A stretch of DNA of 21,320 nucleotides. It comes from CF-118 sp035934385. GTDB taxonomy: Bacteria; Chloroflexota; Dormibacteria; Dormibacterales; Dormibacteraceae. The stretch covers positions 1 through 21,320 of the forward strand of contig DASYXY010000005.1 of NCBI GenBank assembly GCA_035934385.1, in the 5' to 3' direction. Positions 6,866-14,812 of the stretch are shown here, piece by piece. A program made the translations under genes and the position numbers. Position 1 is the first letter of the stretch, and each line of letters starts with the position of its first letter. The notes beneath the pieces were generated by a model, which had not been told where the DNA came from, made no database searches, and saw only the letters and a list, made by a program, of their open reading frames with translations.

Positions 6866-8281
6866 CTACCGAAGACCCAGCGCTGCTGCCCCCTGGTCGG
6901 CCAGGCTCGAGATCGGGTTCGCGAACAGCCCATAGCCGGTGATCACCACGCACAGCGCGATGGCACCGATCGCCGAGAAACGCGTCCACACCGGCAGGGC
7001 GACGGGGCCGCGCCGCCCTTCTTCGGGTGGGTTCTGCAAGTAGAGGACGCGAATTGTGCCGATCGCGGCGACCAGGCTCAGCAGCGCCCCCACAAGACCG
7101 AGGGCAAGCAGCTCGAAATGGCCGCCGCGCACAAGCGAGGCGGCGATCGCGAACTCGCCGAAGAAGCCGGCGAGTGGCGGGGCGCCCGCGAGCGAAAGCA
7201 TCGCGAGGCTGAGTGCCGCGGCGCGGGCGGGCCGCAACGTGGCCAGGCCGGCAACGGCCGACTCAGAGATGCCCACCGCTCCGGCCGCGGCGGGTGCCGC
7301 GGTGGCGGCGACCACCAGCGCGCCGAGCAAGAAGATCGTCGCCCCGATCCCGCCGCGGAACTGCGTGCTCAAACCCGCGATGACCCAGCCCGTCTGGCCC
7401 GCGGCCAGGAAGGCGATGCGGGTGCGAGGCGAGCGGACCGAAAACGCGCCGGCGCCCCCGCCAACCATGGCCAGGGCGGCGACGATCTCGACGTACGGCG
7501 AGAACACGACCGAGACCGCGCCGATCGCGACGCTGAGCTTGACCGCGACGACCACGGCGGCGGCCGCCGCCAGCCCTGCCACCAGGCCGACGCTCATGGG
7601 GCTGGGCGCACCGAGTCCGTGCGCGGCGCCAAGCTGGAGCGGCGCCAGGGAAGCGCGATAGATCAGCGCTCCGAGCAGGACCAGAACGGGCACCGCTAGA
7701 GGCAGCGTTGGCGCGGCCCCGAGCAGGGCGCCATGGACGCCACTGAGATCGGCCGCGCCGGCGGTCGCATACACATAGGCGAGACCGATGAGCAGCAGCG
7801 CGCTCGCCGCCGCACCAAGGAGCAGCAGTCGCAAGGCGGAGTCGGGCCGGCGCATCGCAAGCATCACGACTCCGGCGGCTCCGGCCAGCTCGAGGCCCGC
7901 CCAGACGCTCAGGAAGTCACCGCCCGAGGCGGCGACCATCACGCCGAATGCGCCAAGCATCGGCATCGCAAGCCCGATCGACATCGAGTCCTCCGCGCCC
8001 CAGTCCGCGACCGCGATCCCGACCGCTGTCGCGAGCAGCACCGCCGCCTTCACGAACAGTCCGAATCGGTCGACAAGCAGCGCGCCCCCGAAGTACGAGC
8101 TGACATCGGCACCCACACGCAGCTCGACGGCGAGGGCGATGAGCAGGATCAGCACCGCAAACGGCGGCAGCCACGGGCGCCACCGTCTGTAAGTCGCCGG
8201 GCTGAAGCGGGCCAGCAGGAGCACGGCGACGGCGCCGGCGACAACCAGCGCCTCGGGCAGCAGCAGCAGGTACTTCGTCAT
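6866..8281 (-). CDS. nuoN: NADH-quinone oxidoreductase subunit N (divergent)
   Basis: NuoN is one of three antiporter-like membrane subunits of complex I. The 471-aa, ~14-helix product shows NuoN character in LLLLPEALVVAGAVAVLLLA at the N-terminus. GDFLSVWAGLELAG keeps the conserved Glu at E131. LLLLGAAASALLLIGLAYVY (152-171) and SLAGAPPLAGFFGEF (363-377) also match. Three conserved channel Lys are replaced. The FKLSLVPFH motif reads YRASLAPLQ (R209), the Lys of VSTFLATASK is Ala at about 238, and GKF is GEF (E376). ATG at 8279-8281 overlaps the nuoM stop (ATGA). It is the last gene of the nuoJKLMN block; the TAG at 6866 is followed by the PBP promoter region. Confidence 0.88.
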   Translation of the reverse strand: MTKYLLLLPEALVVAGAVAVLLLARFSPATYRRWRPWLPPFAVLILLIALAVELRVGADVSSYFGGALLVDRFGLFVKAAVLLATAVGIAVADWGAEDSMSIGLAMPMLGAFGVMVAASGGDFLSVWAGLELAGAAGVVMLAMRRPDSALRLLLLGAAASALLLIGLAYVYATAGAADLSGVHGALLGAAPTLPLAVPVLVLLGALIYRASLAPLQLGAAHGLGAPSPMSVGLVAGLAAAAAVVVAVKLSVAIGAVSVVFSPYVEIVAALAMVGGGAGAFSVRSPRTRIAFLAAGQTGWVIAGLSTQFRGGIGATIFLLGALVVAATAAPAAAGAVGISESAVAGLATLRPARAAALSLAMLSLAGAPPLAGFFGEFAIAASLVRGGHFELLALGLVGALLSLVAAIGTIRVLYLQNPPEEGRRGPVALPVWTRFSAIGAIALCVVITGYGLFANPISSLADQGAAALGLR

Positions 8282-9885
8282 GGCGTCAGGTTCCCGGAGT
8301 AGGGGGAGGCGATCTCAGGGATGTTCGCGACCATCTGGTTGACGACGCCCGGATCGAACAGCGGGGTGTCCGTGCCTGGGATCTTCGGGCCGCCGGGCAC
8401 GATGCCGACCCACAGCAAGGCGCCTGCCAGCAGCCCGAGGAACCACGTTTCGGACAGGGATGAGTCCGACACCGCGGGGGCGTCCGTGTTGGGAGGGCCA
8501 AACAGCACCCGCTGGATCAAGACCGCGATCGTAATGGCCGTCAGCGCCAGGCCCGCAGCGACCGCGAACGCGCCGATGGGCTGTGTCTTGAATGCGCCGA
8601 AGAAGGTCATCTCATTGACGGTGAAAGACGCCATGAGCGGGACGCCGAGGACGCCGAGCCCGGCCAGCACCGTCAGCCATGCGAGCTTGGGCATCCGCGC
8701 GGCAAGGCCGCTGAGGACGAGCACATTGCGGGTCTGGGCCCGGTCGGACACCGTAGAGAAAACCGACACGATCAACGCGGAGGCCATGCCTCCGGCGAAC
8801 AGCGACAGCACGCTTCCGGTGATCGAGAGCGGCGTGAGGGCCGCAAGTCCAAGGGCCGAAACGCCGCCCGGTACGAGCGCGAGGTTGGCGGCGGCATGCC
8901 GCACATCGCTCGAACGGAGCGCGGCTATGGCCGCGTACACAACTGTGACCGCGGCGACGCCGGCGATCAGCGGAGCCAGGAGTTTCGCGCCGTCCGGCTC
9001 ACCGGCCACTAGCACACGTAGAAGGACGTAAGCGCCCAATCGCGAGGCGCTGCCTGCCACGACCACGGATACACCGATCGGCGCGTCGGCGTAGACGTCT
9101 CGGACCCAGCCATGGAGCGGAAAAAGCGGAAGGCGCGTTGCGGCCGCGAGCAGCAGGGCCAGCCCGATGATGACCTCCGCCCTTGCGCCGAGCGGCGCCT
9201 TGAGCACCACCTGCATGTCGAAGCTCGTCGCGCCGGACGCGACGTAGATGCCGCCCACCGCCAGCACGAGCGCCACAGTCCCCGCCCCCCAGTACCCGAC
9301 GAGACGCCATGCGGCCGCCTCGCGCCTCGCTCCTCCCCACCCGAGGATCAGCAGCGCGATGGGCACGGTGGCAGCTGACCAGAAGAGCACGAAAACGAAC
9401 AGGTCCTGGGCGGCGATCGCGCCCGTCACGCACGACTGGGTCAGCAGCAGCAGGGCGAAGTACGAGCGCACACGCGTGCGGATTCCGGCGGATGCCAGCA
9501 CCGAGATGATCCCGATGAGAGCCGACAGCATCAGCATCAGGATTCCCGGCCCGTCCACGCCGAGGTGGTAGACCGCGCCGATGGTGGGCAACCATTGCCT
9601 GGTCTCTTCGTACTGAAGGCTTGGCAGAAAGTTCTGGAACTGGTTGTAGGCGACGAAAAGGATGAAAAGAAGGATCAGGTTGGTGAAGAACGCGATCTGC
9701 TTGATGAGGGTGTCGTAGCGGCCGCGAGGATTCGGCATGACGCCGATCACCAAGGCCATCACCACCGGCGCCCAGATGCCGATGCTGAGGATGAACGCCG
9801 AGGTGAAGATGTTCGCGCCCGGCACGGTCGCCGGCGACGGCGACACCACCGTGAGGGATGCGAACGAGTGCAGAACCCCGCTCAC
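8278..9885 (-). CDS. nuoM: NADH-quinone oxidoreductase subunit M (divergent)
   Basis: NuoM is an antiporter-like subunit of the complex I membrane arm. The 535-aa product aligns over its length by eye with E. coli NuoM. HLGVDGPGILMLMLSALIG, DLFVFVLFW, RLPLFPLHGWVRDVYADAP, AGSASRLGAYVLLRV and QTRNVLVLSGLAARMPKL are all in order. The residues thought to carry protons differ. The Glu of FWE (E. coli E144) is S170, the Lys of VKMP is R251, K234 is R282 and the Lys of DIKR (K265) is R329. The His of the I-A-H-G motif is G365. The start GTG (9883-9885) overlaps the nuoL stop as GTGA, and a G-rich GGGGG precedes it. The frame is intact, so this is not an obvious pseudogene. Confidence 0.9.
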   Translation of the reverse strand: MSGVLHSFASLTVVSPSPATVPGANIFTSAFILSIGIWAPVVMALVIGVMPNPRGRYDTLIKQIAFFTNLILLFILFVAYNQFQNFLPSLQYEETRQWLPTIGAVYHLGVDGPGILMLMLSALIGIISVLASAGIRTRVRSYFALLLLTQSCVTGAIAAQDLFVFVLFWSAATVPIALLILGWGGARREAAAWRLVGYWGAGTVALVLAVGGIYVASGATSFDMQVVLKAPLGARAEVIIGLALLLAAATRLPLFPLHGWVRDVYADAPIGVSVVVAGSASRLGAYVLLRVLVAGEPDGAKLLAPLIAGVAAVTVVYAAIAALRSSDVRHAAANLALVPGGVSALGLAALTPLSITGSVLSLFAGGMASALIVSVFSTVSDRAQTRNVLVLSGLAARMPKLAWLTVLAGLGVLGVPLMASFTVNEMTFFGAFKTQPIGAFAVAAGLALTAITIAVLIQRVLFGPPNTDAPAVSDSSLSETWFLGLLAGALLWVGIVPGGPKIPGTDTPLFDPGVVNQMVANIPEIASPYSGNLTP

Positions 9886-11855
9886 CGCAGAACCCCCGGC
9901 GACAGTAGCGCCACCAGGAGCGACAGCAGCACCGCCATCACGACGAGCACTCCCACGTCACCCGCGTGAAGCGCGGCCACCGCGTACCGACCCGAAACGT
10001 GGGAGATGCGGCCCACCGCGGCGTCAGCCGCGGGCACGAGGCGCTCGGTCCTCTCGACGAGGCGTACCGCCGGGTTGACCAGGTAGCGATTGAGCACGTT
10101 CTGGCCCGCCGACTCCAACCGCTCGGGCAGCAATGCCAGCCAGCTCGACGCGCGCAGCGATCCATCTTTGTTGCCGCCAATCGGAAGCGCAGCGGCGGCG
10201 AGGCCGGCCACGCCGACCACGACCCACAGCGCGTAGGTGGCCACGGTCGCGCTCGCGTGTCGGCCGTTGTCCATGAACATGAGCCAGGCCGGAAGCAGGG
10301 ACGCCGCGGACAGTGCGAGCGATCCGACAACCAGCCAGTAGGGCCAGCCGAGCGATGGCCCTGGCGCATCACGAACGCGGTCGGGATCGAACGCTCGCCT
10401 GCGCCGCAGTGGACCTGAGCTCGTGGCGAGGAATACGCGCATCGACGCCATCGCGACGACGAAGACCGCCTCTCCGAGGGTGGCACCGAATCGGGTGCGC
10501 GAATCAACGCCGATCGCAAGGGCTCCGGCCGCGCTCACGCCGAGCGCGACCGCCACGCCGAGAAGCACGGCCGCGCTGGAGCGCATTCGCCTCCATGCAT
10601 CACCCATCTCTCGCATGTCCGCCGTGCGCATCGCGTTGGCGATGTTCGACGCGGCGAGCGCGCCCGCGGCGCGCGCCGGGGCGGCGGCATAGACGCATGC
10701 GAGCCCAACCACCGCGAACGTGAAGCCCTGGTACTGGACGCCGCGGATGGTGATCGCGGCGCCGGCTGCGACCACTCCCGCGCCGGCGAGGATCAGCGCC
10801 TTACGCGGCTCTATCGAGACCAGCGAGTAAAGGCCCGCGAGCACCGCGGACATGCCGCACGCGATGACGAACCACCTCATCGTGTCCGCGTTCGAGTTGA
10901 CGAAGATGGGGAGCAGCCGGTACATCACAGTCGCGCCGACCACCGGCCACGCAGCTGCCGCGATCGCGGACGCTGCGGGCGGCGCAGTCGTTGCGGTCGC
11001 GGTGAGCCATGAATGCAGCGGCCACAGCGCCATGCGTCCGGCGACTCCCACGAACAGCAACACCGACGCGACCACGATCTGCCTCACCGTCCACCCCGCG
11101 GTCGTGTGCAGGGCAGGCACGAGCAGGGAGAGGTTCTGCTGTCCGTAGCGCGAATAGAGGACGGCGATGCCGCACAGGAGGAACAGGTCGGTGAGGAAAG
11201 GCAGCGCCAGCGCGATGCGGCCACTTCGCGCCGCGGCCTCGTCGCCCCAGCGGTGGGCAAGCAGCAGGTAGGTGACGCCACCCGCCAACGCCCAGAAGGT
11301 GAAGAGCTCTGCGAGGTCAGTGCTGAGCAGCGTCCCGACGCAGGCGAACAGCAGGGCGCTGATCAGCGCCTGGAAACGCGCGGGCCCCGGCTCGTTACGG
11401 CCGGCGATCCTGTGCCAGCCGAGTACCCCGATCAGGCACAGCTCGATCACCGCGAGCGCGATCACGGTGATGTGGTCCGCATGCAACACGATGTCGACCT
11501 CGAAGTTCTGGAACGCGGTCGGCCCGTTGAGCCCGACGTTGGCGGTCAGGTAGACGTACGAGGCGGTGAACCCTGTTGGCTTTTTCGTCAGCCCCCAGCC
11601 GACCAGCAGGGTGGCGGCGAGCGAGACGACGGTGCCAAGCATCGCGGTGTTCACCGAGCCGCGGCGTGTGCGCACGCTCGAGACGGCGATGACGAACGCT
11701 GCGAGCGGCGCCATGATCATCAGCGGCACCGCCCAGCCGAGCGTGGTCGCAGGGTCGAAGTGGAAACCGCCGCCGGTGCTTGGACGAGGGCTGGTGGCAG
11801 CGCCGGACGCCGCGGCGGCTACCAGGTGGCCGGCGGAGATCAGCAGCGCGCTCAG
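9882..11855 (-). CDS. nuoL: NADH-quinone oxidoreductase subunit L (divergent)
   Basis: NuoL is the distal antiporter-like subunit of complex I. I choose CTG at 11853-11855 as start (657 aa). It overlaps the nuoK stop as CTGA, exactly like the other junctions of this block, and has AGGAGAG 6 nt upstream. GTG at 11727-11729 (615 aa) is the next candidate but has no ribosome site and would cut off an open, hydrophobic segment. NuoL identity comes from length, from position between nuoK and nuoM, and from DLAELFTFW, FLTDLFLLCGIAVLYSRYG and GRMALWPLHSWL. Key residues are replaced: the Glu of GWEG is A189, the Lys of GKSAQLPL is R274, the His of SALIH is A300 and the T-H-A-F-F-K segment is lost. 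Asp of GDVF is kept as D223. The C-terminal region fits a lateral helix plus a last membrane helix. Confidence 0.82.
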   Translation of the reverse strand: MSALLISAGHLVAAAASGAATSPRPSTGGGFHFDPATTLGWAVPLMIMAPLAAFVIAVSSVRTRRGSVNTAMLGTVVSLAATLLVGWGLTKKPTGFTASYVYLTANVGLNGPTAFQNFEVDIVLHADHITVIALAVIELCLIGVLGWHRIAGRNEPGPARFQALISALLFACVGTLLSTDLAELFTFWALAGGVTYLLLAHRWGDEAAARSGRIALALPFLTDLFLLCGIAVLYSRYGQQNLSLLVPALHTTAGWTVRQIVVASVLLFVGVAGRMALWPLHSWLTATATTAPPAASAIAAAAWPVVGATVMYRLLPIFVNSNADTMRWFVIACGMSAVLAGLYSLVSIEPRKALILAGAGVVAAGAAITIRGVQYQGFTFAVVGLACVYAAAPARAAGALAASNIANAMRTADMREMGDAWRRMRSSAAVLLGVAVALGVSAAGALAIGVDSRTRFGATLGEAVFVVAMASMRVFLATSSGPLRRRRAFDPDRVRDAPGPSLGWPYWLVVGSLALSAASLLPAWLMFMDNGRHASATVATYALWVVVGVAGLAAAALPIGGNKDGSLRASSWLALLPERLESAGQNVLNRYLVNPAVRLVERTERLVPAADAAVGRISHVSGRYAVAALHAGDVGVLVVMAVLLSLLVALLSPGVLR

Positions 11856-12205
11856 CGAGGTCTCTCCTGAGCGGAAGAACGGCTGGCGCGCGCAGCGAGC
11901 GCGACGCCTAGCGCGACCACTCCCAGCGAGACGACCGCGATCAGCACGGCGATCTCCTGCCCGACCGGTGGCCCGGACACGCCGACGATGACGCGCGGAC
12001 CATACGCGGGCTGAACCTGGGCCGGCGCACGCGCGGCGAAGCGGGCGACTCCTACGAACGCGATTCCCGCGCCGCCGAACATCAGGGGTACGGCGGCCAG
12101 CGCGGCGGCAAGGTTGCGGCGCCAGGCGACGCCCAAAGCCCCGATCGAAAGTAGGCCCGCGGCCACGAACAAGACCGCGACCAGGCCGGGCGTGAAGTTG
12201 CTCAT
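11852..12205 (-). CDS. nuoK: NADH-quinone oxidoreductase subunit K (divergent)
   Basis: NuoK is a small three-helix subunit whose two membrane Glu (E36, E72 in E. coli) belong to a proton path. The 117-aa product matches the family layout. GLVAVLFVAAGLLSIGALGV forms helix 1, RRNLAAALAAVPLMFGGAG helix 2, and GQEIAVLIAVVSLGVVALG helix 3. Both Glu are absent: the L-E-I-M position reads P40-L-M, and A-E-A reads V96 or its neighbours. A loop of about 25 extra residues separates helices 2 and 3. ATG at 12203-12205 overlaps the nuoJ stop (ATGA); the frame extends 8 codons further up but inside nuoJ. The TGA at 11852-11854 overlaps the proposed CTG of nuoL. Confidence 0.78.
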   Translation of the reverse strand: MSNFTPGLVAVLFVAAGLLSIGALGVAWRRNLAAALAAVPLMFGGAGIAFVGVARFAARAPAQVQPAYGPRVIVGVSGPPVGQEIAVLIAVVSLGVVALGVALAARASRSSAQERPR

Positions 12206-12690
12206 CGGCTTCGGTCGTGGACGCGCCACGCCACCGTCAGCCCGATCAGAGCCGCCAGCACGAAGGCTCCTATCGCTTCAGAAGCGAGCGCGTCGTGTAC
12301 CAGAAGCAGGCGACCAACAGCAGCGCTGCCGAAAAAGCCTCCGTTGAAAGCTACGTGCGCGAAGTCGCCGCGAAAGGCCGCGTATGCGAGGGCGGCGAGC
12401 AGGACCGCGGCGCCGACCGCCGCCAGCTGTCTCCACAGGTCGTGCGCGCTGCCCACAACCGTGCGGTAGTCGGGACGCGCGAGCACGAGCGCGCTGGCCG
12501 CGAAGCTTCCAAGTACCACGAGCGCCGCGAAGCCAGCGGACAGCGCGGTGTAGACACCTGCGACGCCGGCGCCCGCCACCAGCAGGGCCACCGAGCGCAG
12601 GCTGCGGCCGCTGGCCAAGACGACCACCAGGCCTCCGGCGAGCGCCAGTGCTGAGGACGCGTAGAAGCCGATCGCGTGGAGAGAATCCAT
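12202..12690 (-). CDS. nuoJ: NADH-quinone oxidoreductase subunit J (divergent)
   Basis: The 162-aa product has about five membrane helices. It fits NuoJ by helix layout, by size and above all by position directly before nuoK. IGFYASSALALAGGLVVVLA aligns with helix 1 and SVALLVAGAGVAGVYTALSA with helix 2. SAGFAALVVLGSFAASALVL takes the place of the family's most conserved stretch, A-L-E-I-I-V-Y-A-G-A-I-M-V-L-F, but without its Glu, Tyr and Met. ATG at 12688-12690 is chosen because GGAG lies 5 nt upstream; a GTG two codons earlier overlaps that site. The assignment rests partly on context, since similarity alone is weak. Confidence 0.7.
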   Translation of the reverse strand: MDSLHAIGFYASSALALAGGLVVVLASGRSLRSVALLVAGAGVAGVYTALSAGFAALVVLGSFAASALVLARPDYRTVVGSAHDLWRQLAAVGAAVLLAALAYAAFRGDFAHVAFNGGFFGSAAVGRLLLVHDALASEAIGAFVLAALIGLTVAWRVHDRSR

Positions 12691-12723
12691 CGTCACTCCG
12701 TGTTGCTGAGTGAGCTTGCCCGG

Positions 12724-12945
12724 CTAGTCGGAGAGACCGCCGGCACCGAGCCGCCAAGCATACAGGAGCCCACTTCCAGCCACCGCGACCAGGGCGCCCG
12801 CGGCGGTCAGGGCCCCCGCTGCGGGAGACACCGTGTACGCCGCGAGGCCGTATGCAGCCAGCGCCGCCACGAGTGGCGCCGCCACCAGGATCGCCGAGGC
12901 GCGTACAGGGTCCAATCGATTGACCCGTCGCCACAACCCTCTCAT
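12724..12945 (-). CDS. small hypothetical membrane protein between ABC exporter and nuoJ
   Basis: I do not recognise this 73-aa protein. It has a basic N-terminus (MRGLWRRVNR) followed by two predicted membrane helices (about residues 17-37 and 41-66) and a short Gly-rich end. The ATG at 12943-12945 lies 37 bp after the upstream ABC gene, and the stop is 33 bp before the nuoJ ATG. No clear Shine-Dalgarno is visible. The frame is open upstream into the ABC gene, so a longer form is formally possible but would overlap conserved ABC sequence. Its place at the head of the nuo block makes it a candidate accessory subunit, which is inference only. Confidence 0.5.
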   Translation of the reverse strand: MRGLWRRVNRLDPVRASAILVAAPLVAALAAYGLAAYTVSPAAGALTAAGALVAVAGSGLLYAWRLGAGGLSD

Positions 12946-12982
12946 CGGCCGAATTGTCGCAGGATGGCCTTCGCGGCCGGTT

Positions 12983-14812
12983 TCAGGCCAGCGATTGGGC
13001 CCACGCGCGGTGCATGTCGCCATACCGCCCGCTCCCCGCCCGCAAGTCAGCCGGCGCGCCATCCTCGACGATCCGCCCGGCATCGATGACGAGCACGCGG
13101 TCGGCGATCTCGACCGTGGAAAGTCTGTGGGCGATGATGACGGCGGTACGGCCACGCAGCAGGGTGCGCAGGGCGTGCTGCACCAGCCGCTCCGATGGCA
13201 GGTCCAGCGAGGACGTGGCCTCGTCGAGGATGAGCACGCGAGGATCGGCGAGAAAGGCGCGGGCAAATGCGACCAGCTGACGCTGTCCTGCGGACAGGCG
13301 CACCCCGCGCCTTCGCACGTCGGTCTCGTAGCCACCGGGCAGCGCGCGGATGAAATCGTCGGCGCCGACCGCTCGCGCCGCGGCCACCATCTCCTCGCGC
13401 GTCGCGCTGGGCCGCCCGAACATCAGGTTGTCACCGACGGTGCCGGAGAACAGGAAGCTCTCCTGCGTCACCATCGTCACCGCGCGGCGGAGGTCGGCCA
13501 CCGCGATCGAGCGCTCGTCGACGCCGTCCAGTGTCACCCGGCCGACAGTCGGGTCGTAGAAGCGGGCGATGAGCCGTGCCATCGTTGTCTTTCCCGCTCC
13601 CGTTTCGCCCACGAGGGCGACGATCTGTCCGGCCGGGATCTCGACATTGACGTCGTGGAGCACTGGCTTCTCGCGGTACGCGAACGTGACTCCCTCGAAC
13701 GCGATCGCGCCGCGCAGCTGCGCGAGCTGCACGGGTGCCGCCGGTTCCGGCACGGTCGGGGCTTCTTCGATCACGCCCGCGAGCTTTTCAAGCGCCGCTC
13801 CCGCCGCCTGGAAGATGTTGTAGAACTGGGAGAGGTCCTGCATCGGCTCGAAGAACTGCCGCAGATAAAGGACGAAGGCGGTCAGGGTCCCGAACGTCAG
13901 CTGGCCCTGCACGACCAGGTAGCCGCCGAACAAAAGCACCGCCGCGGTGGTAAGCCTGCCGAGGAGTGAGATCCCCGGCCCGAACGTCGATGCGAGGCGG
14001 TTCGACCAGATGTTGGCATCGCGGTAGCGGCCGTTGACGTCTTCGAAGATCTCCTGGTTGCGCGGCTCGCGCCGGAACGCATGCACCGCGCGGATCCCGC
14101 CGAGCGACTCCACGTACTGGACGATCACGAGCACGATTGCCTTGCGCACCGCGCGATACGAGCGCGCGGAGTTGTGGCGGAACCACCACGTCAGACCGAG
14201 CACCAGCGGCATCGCCACGAGCGTCACCACGCCGAGGCGCGGGTCGAGGTGGATGAGGATCGCGGTGATGGCGATCACCGACAGCAGCGACGTCACGACC
14301 GAGGTGAGGCCGGTCGCAAGCAGCTCGTTGAGAGCCTCGACGTCGGACGTGAGCCTGGAGATGATGCGGCCCGACGTGTAGCGCTCGAAAAACGACAGCG
14401 ACAGCTCCTGCACATGCGCGAACAGCAAGGTGCGAAGGTCGAACAACGACTGCTGGCCGATGCGTCCGGAAAGGCGCAGGAACGCGTAGTTGGAGAAGGC
14501 GTTGATCACCAGCACGGCGACGAGCGCGAGGCCGATCTCGCCAAGAGTAGTAAGGTCGCCGGCCTTGCCCGGTCGCACTCCCTTGTCGATGCCCAGCCCG
14601 ACGAGAGACGGGATGGACAGGTAGGCGGCCGACCGGATGAGGATCAGCAGGCCCGCAAGCGCGATCTGCCACCGGTACGGATACGCCAGGCGCGCGAGCA
14701 GCCTGCGGCTGCGCTGGCGCAGGAGCCCCGCGACGCTGGCCGAGAACTCGTCGACGTCCTCGGTCGCGACGCCTCGCCAGCGGTCGGCGTCAGCGGTCGC
14801 CAACGCGCTCAA
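12983..14812 (-). CDS. ABC exporter half-transporter, canonical ATPase subunit
   Basis: This is a type IV ABC exporter subunit of 609 aa: six membrane helices (about 45-335) then a nucleotide-binding domain. It has Walker A GETGAGKT (402-409), Q-loop TQESFLFSGTV (Q450), signature LSAGQ (506-510), Walker B VLILDEATS with catalytic E531, and switch His H562. An N-terminal extension of about 40 residues precedes helix 1. TTG at 14810-14812 overlaps the stop of the upstream ABC gene as TTGA, so both halves are translationally coupled. The signature carries Ala in place of the first Gly. With the partner's non-canonical Walker B this fits a heterodimer with one consensus and one degenerate ATP site (as in TM287/288 or BmrCD). 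The substrate (drug, lipid or peptide) is unknown. Confidence 0.95.
   Translation of the reverse strand: MSALATADADRWRGVATEDVDEFSASVAGLLRQRSRRLLARLAYPYRWQIALAGLLILIRSAAYLSIPSLVGLGIDKGVRPGKAGDLTTLGEIGLALVAVLVINAFSNYAFLRLSGRIGQQSLFDLRTLLFAHVQELSLSFFERYTSGRIISRLTSDVEALNELLATGLTSVVTSLLSVIAITAILIHLDPRLGVVTLVAMPLVLGLTWWFRHNSARSYRAVRKAIVLVIVQYVESLGGIRAVHAFRREPRNQEIFEDVNGRYRDANIWSNRLASTFGPGISLLGRLTTAAVLLFGGYLVVQGQLTFGTLTAFVLYLRQFFEPMQDLSQFYNIFQAAGAALEKLAGVIEEAPTVPEPAAPVQLAQLRGAIAFEGVTFAYREKPVLHDVNVEIPAGQIVALVGETGAGKTTMARLIARFYDPTVGRVTLDGVDERSIAVADLRRAVTMVTQESFLFSGTVGDNLMFGRPSATREEMVAAARAVGADDFIRALPGGYETDVRRRGVRLSAGQRQLVAFARAFLADPRVLILDEATSSLDLPSERLVQHALRTLLRGRTAVIIAHRLSTVEIADRVLVIDAGRIVEDGAPADLRAGSGRYGDMHRAWAQSLA

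Noticed and set aside
5721..7699. two long overlapping plus-strand frames (360 and 397 aa)
   Set aside because: They are antisense to the PBP and nuoN genes, with no recognisable motif and Arg-rich composition.
12833..13969. 378-aa plus-strand open frame
   Set aside because: It is antisense to the ATPase domain of the ABC exporter; His/Asp/Arg-rich shadow.
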